Positions 7,322 through 13,777 of a DNA stretch of 13,777 nucleotides are shown in pieces. Position numbers and translations under genes: made by a program. This stretch comes from an uncultured Bacteroidota bacterium (GTDB taxonomy: Bacteria; Bacteroidota; Bacteroidia; Chitinophagales; Chitinophagaceae), in assembly GCA_903933765.1 (NCBI GenBank), contig CAIZLI010000267.1, forward strand, positions 1-13,777, read 5' to 3'. The notes under the pieces were generated by a model. The model saw nothing but the letters and a program-made list of their open reading frames with translations, did not search any database and was not told where the DNA came from. Every line of letters begins with the position of its first letter. Within the stretch, counting starts at the first letter, position 1.

Positions 7322-8824
7322 ATGTCATCGACATCAAAAAAAGTAATTGTTATAGGAGCGGGTTTTGCAGGTTTGTCTGCCGCAAGTTTCTTAGCAAAAA
7401 TGGGATGGGAAGTTACAGTAATTGAAAAGCATGATTTGCCTGGTGGTAGAGCAAGAAAATTTAAAGCAGAAGGTTTTACATTTGATATGGGTCCTAGTTG
7501 GTATTGGATGCCAGATATTTTTGAAAGGTATTTTAACGCCTTTGGAAAAAGAGTAAGTGATTACTACGCACTTAAAAGATTAGATCCTTCTTATAGAGTT
7601 TATTTTGAAAAAGAAGGTTGGGATATTCCCGCTAATTACAAGGAATTACAAAATTTATTAGAGTCGGTAGAACCAGGCGCAGCCAAAGCATTAGATGCTT
7701 TTATGGCAGAAGCTAAATTCAAATACGATGTTGGTGTCGGAAAGCTGGTACACAATCCAGGACTATCATTGACAGAATTTTTGGACATGGATTTAGTCAA
7801 AGGTGTTTTTAAATTAGACGTTTTTCAATCGATGAAAAAACATGTCGCTAAGTTTTTCAAACATCCATCCATTCAATCTTTAATGGAATTCCCCGTATTA
7901 TTTTTAGGGGCATTGCCAGAAAAAACACCAGCCTTGTATAGCTTAATGAATTATGCAGATATCAAAGGGGGTACCTGGTATCCTGAATTTGGTATGTATA
8001 GCATTGTACAAGGGATGTATGATTTAGCAACTTCCTTAGGTGTGCATTTTAAATTAGGAGAGGAAGTGACTTCGATTCAAGTACAATCTGGAAAAGCAAT
8101 TGCGGTGCATACTTTAAAAAATGCAACAGGCGAAACCCAACAATACAACATGGATGTGTTGATTGGGGCAGGCGATTACCATCATATCGAAACTAAATTA
8201 TTAGCACCAGCATATCAGTCTTATTCGGCTGCTTATTGGGATAGCAGGGTAATGGCACCAAGTTCACTATTATATTATGTGGGTTTGAATAAAAAATTAG
8301 AAGGCGTTTTGCATCATCAATTATTTTTTGATACCGATTTTGGATTACATGGCCATGAAATATACACCGATCCAAAATGGCCTACAAGACCTTTGTTTTA
8401 TGCAAGTGTCCCTTCGGTAACGGACCCAACTGTGGCACCAGAAGGTTGTGAGAATTTATTTTTATTGATCCCAATTGCTGCAGGATTAGAAGGAGATACC
8501 GAAGAGATTAGAGATCAATATTTTGAGATGATCATTCAAAGATTCGAAGAGCGTATTGGTCAGTCAATACGAAGCTCCATTGTATATAAGCGTTCATTTG
8601 CAGTGAAGGAATTTAAGGAAGACTACCACTCCTTTAGAGGAAACGCATATGGCTTAGCCAATACATTAATGCAAACAGCAAATTTAAAACCAAGTTGTAA
8701 AAGTAAAAAAGTAAATAACTTATATTACACTGGTCAATTAACAGTACCTGGTCCAGGCGTGCCTCCAAGTTTAATCAGTGGGGAAGTGGTGGCGAAACTT
8801 GTGGATCAAAAACATAAAGCATAA
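7322..8824 (+). CDS. crtI: phytoene desaturase
   Basis: CrtI removes hydrogens from phytoene stepwise to give lycopene at the membrane, using FAD. The 500-residue flavoprotein has the N-terminal dinucleotide-binding motif GAGFAG (12-17) with the ribose-binding acidic E35, then LPGGRARKF (39-47) and FDMGPSWYWMP. The C-terminal family signature YYTGQLTVPGPGVPPSLISG (nt ~8725-8784) is intact. Length is typical. The number of desaturation steps cannot be read from sequence, but the lycopene cyclase gene downstream implies lycopene as product. It begins 4 bases after the sigma-factor stop and ends 6 bases before the crtB ATG. Confidence 0.95.
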   Translation: MSSTSKKVIVIGAGFAGLSAASFLAKMGWEVTVIEKHDLPGGRARKFKAEGFTFDMGPSWYWMPDIFERYFNAFGKRVSDYYALKRLDPSYRVYFEKEGWDIPANYKELQNLLESVEPGAAKALDAFMAEAKFKYDVGVGKLVHNPGLSLTEFLDMDLVKGVFKLDVFQSMKKHVAKFFKHPSIQSLMEFPVLFLGALPEKTPALYSLMNYADIKGGTWYPEFGMYSIVQGMYDLATSLGVHFKLGEEVTSIQVQSGKAIAVHTLKNATGETQQYNMDVLIGAGDYHHIETKLLAPAYQSYSAAYWDSRVMAPSSLLYYVGLNKKLEGVLHHQLFFDTDFGLHGHEIYTDPKWPTRPLFYASVPSVTDPTVAPEGCENLFLLIPIAAGLEGDTEEIRDQYFEMIIQRFEERIGQSIRSSIVYKRSFAVKEFKEDYHSFRGNAYGLANTLMQTANLKPSCKSKKVNNLYYTGQLTVPGPGVPPSLISGEVVAKLVDQKHKA

Positions 8825-8830
8825 TTGAAT

Positions 8831-9673
8831 ATGTCTTCATTAACATTATACAACGAAGTCACTGCACAAAGTAGTAAGCAAACTACTTTATTGTATAGTT
8901 CTAGCTTTTCATCTGCTATTGGATTATTAGACAAGTCACTACGTCAACCTATTTATGATATTTACGGATTTGTGCGATTTGCAGATGAAATTGTAGACAC
9001 TTTTCATGAGTATGATAAAGCCGCATTACTTGCCACTTTCAAAGTAGATACTTATGCGGCATTGGACAATGGGATCAGCTTAAATCCAATTTTGCATCGT
9101 TTTCAATTAACCTACAATCAATTTAAAATTGATAGGGCTTTATTAGATGCATTTTTATACAGTATGGAGATGGATCTTTCTCAGCAGTCTCATGACGAAG
9201 CAAGTTACAATCAATACATTTTTGGAAGTGCCGAAGTGGTGGGCTTAATGTGTCTTAAGATATTTTGCAATGGAGATGAAGGGCAATATGAAGCATTAAA
9301 ACCATCTGCGCAACGCTTAGGTGCTGCTTTTCAAAAGGTGAACTTTTTGAGGGATATCAAAGCAGATTTTGTGGGCATGGAACGTATGTATTTCCCAAAT
9401 TGTGATTTTAGCAATTTTAGTCTGGCGGACAAGCAAGAAATAGAAGCGGATATACAGGCCGATTTTGATGCAGCTTTAGAAGGTATTAAAGCCCTTCCTA
9501 TGCCTTGTCGTTTTGGCGTGTATGTGGCGTTCAAATATTATTATGCTTTATTTAAGAAGATTAAACAGACCAACCACGGGGCGCTATTAAGCACCAGAAT
9601 CAGGATACCAGATTATGGTAAATTATTTATAGTATTCAATGCAAAAATTAGAGCAAGCTTAAATTTGTTATAG
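8831..9673 (+). CDS. crtB: phytoene synthase
   Basis: CrtB condenses two geranylgeranyl diphosphates to phytoene. The 280-residue protein has the two aspartate-rich Mg-diphosphate sites of the squalene/phytoene synthase family: FADEIVD (D52, D56) and LRDIKADFVGMERMYFP (D175, D179). YSSSFSSAI near the N-terminus and GSAEVVGLMCL are further family blocks. The ATG at 8831 is chosen over an in-frame TTG at 8825: it gives MSSLTLYNEV, and the TTG directly abuts the crtI stop. Length fits the family. No geranylgeranyl-PP synthase gene is present here, so the substrate must come from elsewhere in the genome. Confidence 0.95.
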   Translation: MSSLTLYNEVTAQSSKQTTLLYSSSFSSAIGLLDKSLRQPIYDIYGFVRFADEIVDTFHEYDKAALLATFKVDTYAALDNGISLNPILHRFQLTYNQFKIDRALLDAFLYSMEMDLSQQSHDEASYNQYIFGSAEVVGLMCLKIFCNGDEGQYEALKPSAQRLGAAFQKVNFLRDIKADFVGMERMYFPNCDFSNFSLADKQEIEADIQADFDAALEGIKALPMPCRFGVYVAFKYYYALFKKIKQTNHGALLSTRIRIPDYGKLFIVFNAKIRASLNLL

Positions 9674-9681
9674 TACCTTTG
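9674..9681 (+). promoter_or_regulatory. Candidate internal promoter -7 box before crtZ
   Basis: TACCTTTG is a perfect TAnnTTTG match, starts at the base after the crtB stop codon and ends 19 bases before the crtZ ATG. The 27-base crtB-crtZ gap is the longest inside the crt cluster. A -33 element at proper spacing is not evident. It could give crtZ and crtY expression independent of the main promoter. Confidence 0.4.
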
Positions 9682-9700
9682 TATTCTTAAATCTTTCTTT

Positions 9701-10171
9701 ATGATTTTCTTAATTTCTATGTTATTGACTTTTGCCATTATGGAAGGTGTTACATGGTTAACGCATAAATATGTCATGCATGGTTTTTTATGGTATTTAC
9801 ATGAAGATCATCATCAGCCAACTGGCCATTTTTTTGAAAAAAACGATGCGTTCTTTTTGATTTTTGCGATTCCTAGTATGGCTTGTATTTTTTATGGTAC
9901 ATTCAATGCCATGCCATGGTTGTCTGGCATTGGAACTGGTGTAGCCATGTATGGATTTGCATATTTTATTGTACACGAAGTGATTATACACCAAAGAATC
10001 AAATGGTTTACAAAATCTAATAACAGGTATATCAAGGCGATTCGCTGGGCACATAAAATGCACCACAAACATTTAGGTAAAGAAGACAGTGAAAGTTTTG
10101 GGATGTTGATTGTAGCTAAAAAATATTGGGACAAGGTAAGACGTGATGAAATGATTCAAAATAACGGTTAG
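9701..10171 (+). CDS. crtZ: beta-carotene hydroxylase
   Basis: CrtZ is a membrane di-iron enzyme that hydroxylates C3 and C3' of beta-carotene to give zeaxanthin via beta-cryptoxanthin. The 156-residue protein carries the complete set of histidine boxes of the fatty-acid-hydroxylase superfamily: HKYVMH (H22, H27), HEDHH (34-38), HEVIIH (H92, H97) and HKMHH (118-122). Hydrophobic segments lie at about 2-19, 50-66 and 73-91. The length matches bacterial CrtZ. The stop is 4 bases before the crtY start. No ketolase (crtW) gene is in the window, so zeaxanthin is the predicted end product of the cluster. Confidence 0.94.
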   Translation: MIFLISMLLTFAIMEGVTWLTHKYVMHGFLWYLHEDHHQPTGHFFEKNDAFFLIFAIPSMACIFYGTFNAMPWLSGIGTGVAMYGFAYFIVHEVIIHQRIKWFTKSNNRYIKAIRWAHKMHHKHLGKEDSESFGMLIVAKKYWDKVRRDEMIQNNG

Positions 10172-10175
10172 TACA

Positions 10176-11312
10176 TTGCAACCCAAATATAAATATGATT
10201 ATATAATAGCCGGTGCTGGATGTGCCGGCTATTCTTTGTTATACCATTTATTGCAGGATCCTATCTTAAATAAAAAAAAGATATTGGTGGTGGATGCCAA
10301 TTTTAATAAAGGGAACGATCGTACCTGGTGTTTTTGGGAAGATCAAGCTGGCCCTTTTGAATTGATCGTTTGTAAAAAATGGTCGAATATAGAAGTACTA
10401 AAAGGGACAATACAAAGGTTATTACCTACAGCACCTTTTGAATATAAAATGGTTCAAGGCATTGATTTTTACCAACACATTAGTGCCTTTGCGAAAGGCT
10501 TTGACAATGTGGAATGGGTTGCTTCTAAAATTTTAAGCATTGATGCAGAACATAATGGTGCAATTGTTCATTGGGAGGGAGGAGCAGCCAATGCAGACTA
10601 TGTATTTTCAAGCATCAATGGGGAACGCATTCAATCCACACTTTGGCAACATTTTAAAGGGAACGTTGTGGAGTTTGATGTTCCAGTTTTTGATAAGTCG
10701 GTTGCAAGATTAATGGATTTTAATGTCCCTCAAATGGACGCGACCGCATTTATGTATCTACTTCCTTTAACAGAGAAAAAAGCCTTGGTAGAATACACTT
10801 TATTTTCTCCAACGATTTTAGAAACAGCCGAGTATGATCTTGTTTTGAATGCATACATGGAGGAACATTATAAAGGACAAGCCTATACCATTGTTCATAC
10901 AGAACAAGGTGCTATCCCAATGACTACAAAAAAAATGACATCTACAATAAGTAATGTCATTTCAATTGGGACAATGGGGGATGCAGTTAAAGCGAGTACT
11001 GGCTATGCTTTCCAATTTATCCAGGAGCAAACCCAACAAATTGTAAATCAATTAAAATTGAATCAAGCCTTGGATGCATCCGTGCATTATACAAGACATC
11101 AATTTTATGATGCTGTATTATTGTATATTCTTGAACATAAGAAAATGGCAGGGGATGAAATTTTTGCGCGCATTTTCAAAAAGAACGACGCAGCCACTGT
11201 ATTTAAATTCTTATCCAATACGTCAAACTTGATGGAAGACATCCGCATAATGCTGAGTCTTCCAACGCAAATTTTCCTCCCAGCGGCCATTCAAGTTTTA
11301 TTTCGACGGTAG
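10176..11312 (+). CDS. crtY: lycopene beta-cyclase
   Basis: CrtY closes the beta-ionone rings at both ends of lycopene to make beta-carotene. The 378-residue flavoprotein starts with YDYIIAGAGCAGYSLLYHLL (GAGCAG at 13-18 is the dinucleotide-binding motif), followed by the family signature NDRTWCFWE (47-55), FMYLLPLTEKKALVEYT (192-208), GAIPMTT (245-251) and GTMGDAVKASTGYAF (265-279). The start must be the TTG at 10176: a stop codon lies in frame at 10152, no ATG or GTG occurs between, and the nucleotide-binding motif needs the first residues. It is the last gene of the operon, with no clear terminator before the tRNA 42 bases downstream. Confidence 0.93.
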   Translation: MQPKYKYDYIIAGAGCAGYSLLYHLLQDPILNKKKILVVDANFNKGNDRTWCFWEDQAGPFELIVCKKWSNIEVLKGTIQRLLPTAPFEYKMVQGIDFYQHISAFAKGFDNVEWVASKILSIDAEHNGAIVHWEGGAANADYVFSSINGERIQSTLWQHFKGNVVEFDVPVFDKSVARLMDFNVPQMDATAFMYLLPLTEKKALVEYTLFSPTILETAEYDLVLNAYMEEHYKGQAYTIVHTEQGAIPMTTKKMTSTISNVISIGTMGDAVKASTGYAFQFIQEQTQQIVNQLKLNQALDASVHYTRHQFYDAVLLYILEHKKMAGDEIFARIFKKNDAATVFKFLSNTSNLMEDIRIMLSLPTQIFLPAAIQVLFRR

Positions 11313-11354
11313 ATGGTTTTCGAATTTTGCTAGAATGCATTATTTTTATACCAT

Positions 11355-11426
11355 GGCCTTGTCGTACAATGGTTAGTACAAGCGTTTCCGAAGCGCTAAA
11401 TCCCAGTTCGATCCTGGGCTTGGCTA
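11355..11426 (+). tRNA. tRNA-Arg (anticodon CCG), unusual acceptor stem
   Basis: A full cloverleaf can be folded by hand. D stem GTAC/GTAC (11364-11367, 11376-11379) encloses the loop AATGGTTA. Anticodon stem AGCGT/GCGCT (11381-11385, 11393-11397) encloses TTCCGAA, giving anticodon CCG at 11388-11390, which reads CGG for arginine. The variable loop is AAAT. T stem CCCAG/CTGGG encloses TTCGATC, matching the T-loop consensus. The acceptor is GGCCTTG against CTTGGCT: five pairs form (one G.U) and positions 5-68 and 6-67 are U.U. The discriminator is A, and CCA is not encoded (CAA follows). The four-base D stem, the anticodon arm and the T arm are perfect or nearly so, arguing for a working gene, but the acceptor oddity leaves some doubt. 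Confidence 0.82.
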
Positions 11427-11429
11427 CAA

Positions 11430-11449
11430 ATAGGATTTTAAATACCTAT
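11430..11449. repeat. Near-palindrome just after the tRNA
   Basis: ATAGG (11430-11434) and CCTAT (11445-11449) are inverted around an A/T centre, giving a 20-bp near-palindrome that begins four bases after the tRNA discriminator. It could be a weak processing or termination hairpin, but it is AT-rich and no T run follows. Confidence 0.3.
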
Positions 11450-11496
11450 AAAATTAGCAATTAAATTTTCGTTGCTTTTTCCGTACCTTAGGTTTC

Positions 11497-12060
11497 TTGA
11501 AAAAAGTCATTGCCATATGTTGTTTTGCTGCCTTGTTATTATCAACAAGTAGCCTGAGCTATTTTTATTGGCTTCAGGAAAAAGTGCATGAGCAGGAGCG
11601 CTTTGCGAATATTGAGGCAGGTAAATTTGAAGAAAATGATGACAATGACAACAAGGATCAAATCACACTCCTTTTAAAAGATAAATCTGTTTTACCCGAA
11701 GGCTATCAGTGGGAAGAAAAGGGCCGAGAGTTCAGTTATAAGGGTATGTTCTATGATATTGTTTCCATCAAAAAAACTGCTAAAGGCTGGGTGATTAAAG
11801 CGGCATCGGATGAAGAAGAAGCGGCCATAGTTGCGAATCAACATAAAGTACATTCACTCAACAAAGATCCAAAGTCTGAAACTAGTTCGGAATCTTCTAA
11901 GATTAAATTGAATCTTAGTTTCGCGGTCTATGATTGCAATCAACTATTTGATTTTAATCACAGCGCTATCATACAAGATAAAAAAGGCTACTTTTTTTAT
12001 ACTACGCCTATTTTGAATTCTTATTCAGGAGAAATTACCCATCCGCCAGAAGCTGTCTAA
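11497..12060 (+). CDS. Uncharacterised exported or membrane-anchored protein
   Basis: Not recognised. The 187 residues begin with KK and a hydrophobic run (about 4-25, VIAICCFAALLLSTSSLSYF) that could be a signal peptide or membrane anchor; there is no convincing lipobox. An acidic segment follows (EENDDNDNKD, 45-54), then a small likely beta-rich region (REFSYKGMFYDIVSIKK...GWVIKA, 77-102), a Ser/Glu/Lys linker (125-137), and a C-terminal part with one Cys (C147) ending HPPEAV. Start is TTG; no ATG or GTG is available before the hydrophobic segment. A near-consensus -7 box (TACCTTAG, 11484-11491) lies only five bases upstream of this TTG. It lies 74 bases before a TonB-dependent receptor but a terminator separates them. 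A periplasmic accessory role is a guess from position only. Confidence 0.7.
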   Translation: MKKVIAICCFAALLLSTSSLSYFYWLQEKVHEQERFANIEAGKFEENDDNDNKDQITLLLKDKSVLPEGYQWEEKGREFSYKGMFYDIVSIKKTAKGWVIKAASDEEEAAIVANQHKVHSLNKDPKSETSSESSKIKLNLSFAVYDCNQLFDFNHSAIIQDKKGYFFYTTPILNSYSGEITHPPEAV

Positions 12061-12073
12061 TCCATAAGACAGT

Positions 12074-12115
12074 TCAATCAAATGGGCCATGTGCTATTTG
12101 ATTGATTTTTCATTT
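12074..12115 (+). terminator. Rho-independent terminator before the TonB receptor
   Basis: TCAATCAAATGG (12074-12085) pairs with CTATTTGATTGA (12094-12105), a 12-bp stem with one G.U pair and an eight-base loop, followed at once by TTTTTCATTTTC. It lies 14 bases after the stop of the 187-residue protein. Confidence 0.75.
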
Positions 12116-12133
12116 TCATTTAAATTATATTGA

Positions 12134-13777
12134 ATGCGTTTAATATTAAGCGTACTGATATTTTTTAGTATGAGTTTGAATCTTTTGGCGCAATCTGACA
12201 CTACGACAAAGCAATTAAAAGATGTCGTGATCTATGCCAATAAGTTTCCAACACTTTCTAAAAATATCGTGCAAAGGGTGGTTGCCTTAACCGATAAAGT
12301 ATTGATTCAGCAACAAGCCAATACTGCAGATATCTTAACTGCTTCTGGTCAGGTCTTTGTTCAAAAAAGCCAAGCCGGTGGTGGAAGCCCTGTTGTGAGA
12401 GGCTTTGAGGCGAGTAGGGTATTGTTGATGGTAGATGGTATTCGTATGAACAGTGCCATTTTTAGGGCTGGTCATTTACAAAATATCATCACGGTGGACA
12501 ATATGATTTTGGACAGGGTTGAGATTTTGTATGGTCCAAGTTCTACCATGTATGGGAGTGATGCATTGGGTGGGGTTGTGAATTTATTTACCAAACAGCC
12601 ACAATTGTTTATTTCTAATGTAAATTCTAAAAAAGCACCTTGGAAAATAGGCGGCAATCTAGTGTATCGATACGGCAATGGGCAAAATGAAAACCGCCAA
12701 CATATCGATATCAATATTGCCAATAACAAATGGGCTTACCTCACTTCATTTACCAATAGCAGTTTTGGTGATATGCGTCAGGGAAATAAAAGATCAACAA
12801 CCTATCCAGACTTTGGTAAAAGATTATTTTATGTAGCACGTGAAAACAATACGGATGTGGTGAAGGACAATAGTGCTTCAGTGAATATCCAAAAACTTAG
12901 CGGGTATACGCAAACAGATTTATTGCAAAAAGTATTGTTCAAGCCGAATGAAAATACAGTGCATTTATTGAATGTACAGTTTTCTAATTCTTCTGATATC
13001 AACAGATATGATCGTTTAACAGAAACGAATAAGGGCTTACCAGTATTTGCTGAATGGTATTATGGCCCACAGGTACGTAATATGATTGGCTATAAATTAA
13101 GTAAAGAAAAATTAAATGGTTTTTTTCAAGATCTTACTTTGAATGCCAATTACCAACATCTAGAGGAAAGCAGAATGACCAGAAGATTCAAATCCAATAA
13201 CAAGGATTACAGATTTGAGGAAGTGGATTTGTTTGGGTTCAATGTAGACCTCTTACACCAAGGGAAGTCTAGCGAGTTACATGTAGGCGTGGAGTCGTAT
13301 TATAATAAGGTGGGGTCTACTGCCTATCGCAATAACATTGCCACGAATCTACGCAGCGCAATTGCGACTAGGTATAGTGATGGGCCTACAAATATGTCTA
13401 ATTATTCTGTATATGCGCAACACACTCAGTTCTTGACTGGTAATTGGGTATTGAATAGCGGATTGCGTTTGAACAATGTACAATTGAATGCCAATTTCAA
13501 AGACACTTCATTGATGCATTTCCCTTTCACTGATGCCAATCAAAACAACACTGCTTTGACGGGTAATTTAGGTATGGCTTACACTGGAGCAGATGGATTA
13601 AGTCTTGCTTTTGGTTTTAGCAGTGGATTTAGAGCGCCTAACGTAGATGACTTGACAAAAGTATTTGATACAAGAACGGGTTATGTAGTGGTACCTAACA
13701 AGGATTTAAAACCTGAGTATACTTACAACACAGAATTAAATGCTTCTAAAACTGCTGAAAAATATACCATCGGTGCA
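12134..13777 (+). CDS. TonB-dependent outer-membrane receptor, haemoglobin/transferrin/lactoferrin type (3' partial)
   Basis: The frame stays open from the ATG at 12134 to the window edge: 548 codons, no stop. Residues 1-20 (MRLILSVLIFFSMSLNLLAQ) form a signal peptide. The plug follows (about 50-160): GQVFVQKSQAGGGSPVVRGF, ASRVLLMVDGIRMN, and RVEILYGPSSTMYGSDALGG. The rest is beta-barrel with alternating aromatic strands. GFRAPNVDDLTKVFDTRTG, then VVPNKDLKPEYTYNTEL near the visible end are typical of the haemoglobin/transferrin/lactoferrin receptor family. Such receptors use TonB-ExbBD energy to import iron or haem ligands; the ligand here is unknown. Relatives run to roughly 700-800 residues, so a substantial C-terminal part lies beyond the edge. 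A terminator hairpin stands just upstream, so it needs its own promoter or readthrough; no good -7 box was found. Confidence 0.92.
   Translation, partial: MRLILSVLIFFSMSLNLLAQSDTTTKQLKDVVIYANKFPTLSKNIVQRVVALTDKVLIQQQANTADILTASGQVFVQKSQAGGGSPVVRGFEASRVLLMVDGIRMNSAIFRAGHLQNIITVDNMILDRVEILYGPSSTMYGSDALGGVVNLFTKQPQLFISNVNSKKAPWKIGGNLVYRYGNGQNENRQHIDINIANNKWAYLTSFTNSSFGDMRQGNKRSTTYPDFGKRLFYVARENNTDVVKDNSASVNIQKLSGYTQTDLLQKVLFKPNENTVHLLNVQFSNSSDINRYDRLTETNKGLPVFAEWYYGPQVRNMIGYKLSKEKLNGFFQDLTLNANYQHLEESRMTRRFKSNNKDYRFEEVDLFGFNVDLLHQGKSSELHVGVESYYNKVGSTAYRNNIATNLRSAIATRYSDGPTNMSNYSVYAQHTQFLTGNWVLNSGLRLNNVQLNANFKDTSLMHFPFTDANQNNTALTGNLGMAYTGADGLSLAFGFSSGFRAPNVDDLTKVFDTRTGYVVVPNKDLKPEYTYNTELNASKTAEKYTIGA

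Noticed and set aside
8825..8830. TTG start for crtB directly after the crtI stop
   Set aside because: An ATG lies six bases later and gives a normal N-terminus.
1..13777. Insertion sequences, integrases, CRISPR arrays or phage genes, including integration at the tRNA
   Set aside because: No transposase, integrase or regularly spaced repeats were seen, and no tRNA 3'-end duplication was noticed downstream within the window.

Overview
The window looks like chromosomal DNA from a low-GC Bacteroidota bacterium, most likely of the Chitinophagaceae type. This rests on the AT-rich code, candidate -7 boxes of the Bacteroidota form TAnnTTTG with no consistent Shine-Dalgarno sequences, a TonB-dependent receptor, and a crtI-crtB-crtZ-crtY carotenoid cluster of the kind found in that phylum. 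The genus is inference. No mobile element, CRISPR array or rRNA was seen. No gene-free stretch exceeds 300 bases.

Region 1 (1-2978) is amino-sugar and cell-wall related. A kinase cut by the left edge is fused to a RapZ-type C-terminal domain. It is followed 7 bases later by a MurU-like nucleotidyltransferase. Together they resemble the AmgK-MurU route, which recycles MurNAc directly to UDP-MurNAc. Facing them is a polytopic membrane protein of the HGSNAT/NagX-like acyltransferase family (DUF5009).

Region 2 (3085-5608) is a compact rfbB-rfbC-rfbA operon for the first three activities of dTDP-L-rhamnose synthesis. The final reductase, RfbD, is not in the window.

Region 3 (5719-11312) is a light-responsive carotenoid module. 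It holds a MerR-type regulator with an apparently complete CarH/LitR adenosylcobalamin site, an ECF sigma factor, and crtI, crtB, crtZ and crtY. The enzymes would convert geranylgeranyl-PP to phytoene, lycopene, beta-carotene and zeaxanthin. The 219-bp gap before the sigma gene holds a terminator and two copies of the same palindrome, TGTTTAA-N16-TTAAACA, exactly 55 bp apart. The second copy overlaps a candidate -7 box. This is the best candidate operator for the B12 regulator and the most interesting signal in the window.

Region 4 (11355-13777) holds a tRNA-Arg(CCG) gene with two adjacent U.U mismatches in its acceptor stem, an unrecognised exported or membrane-anchored protein of 187 residues, a clear hairpin terminator, and the first 548 codons of a TonB-dependent receptor of the haemoglobin/transferrin/lactoferrin type, which runs off the right edge.
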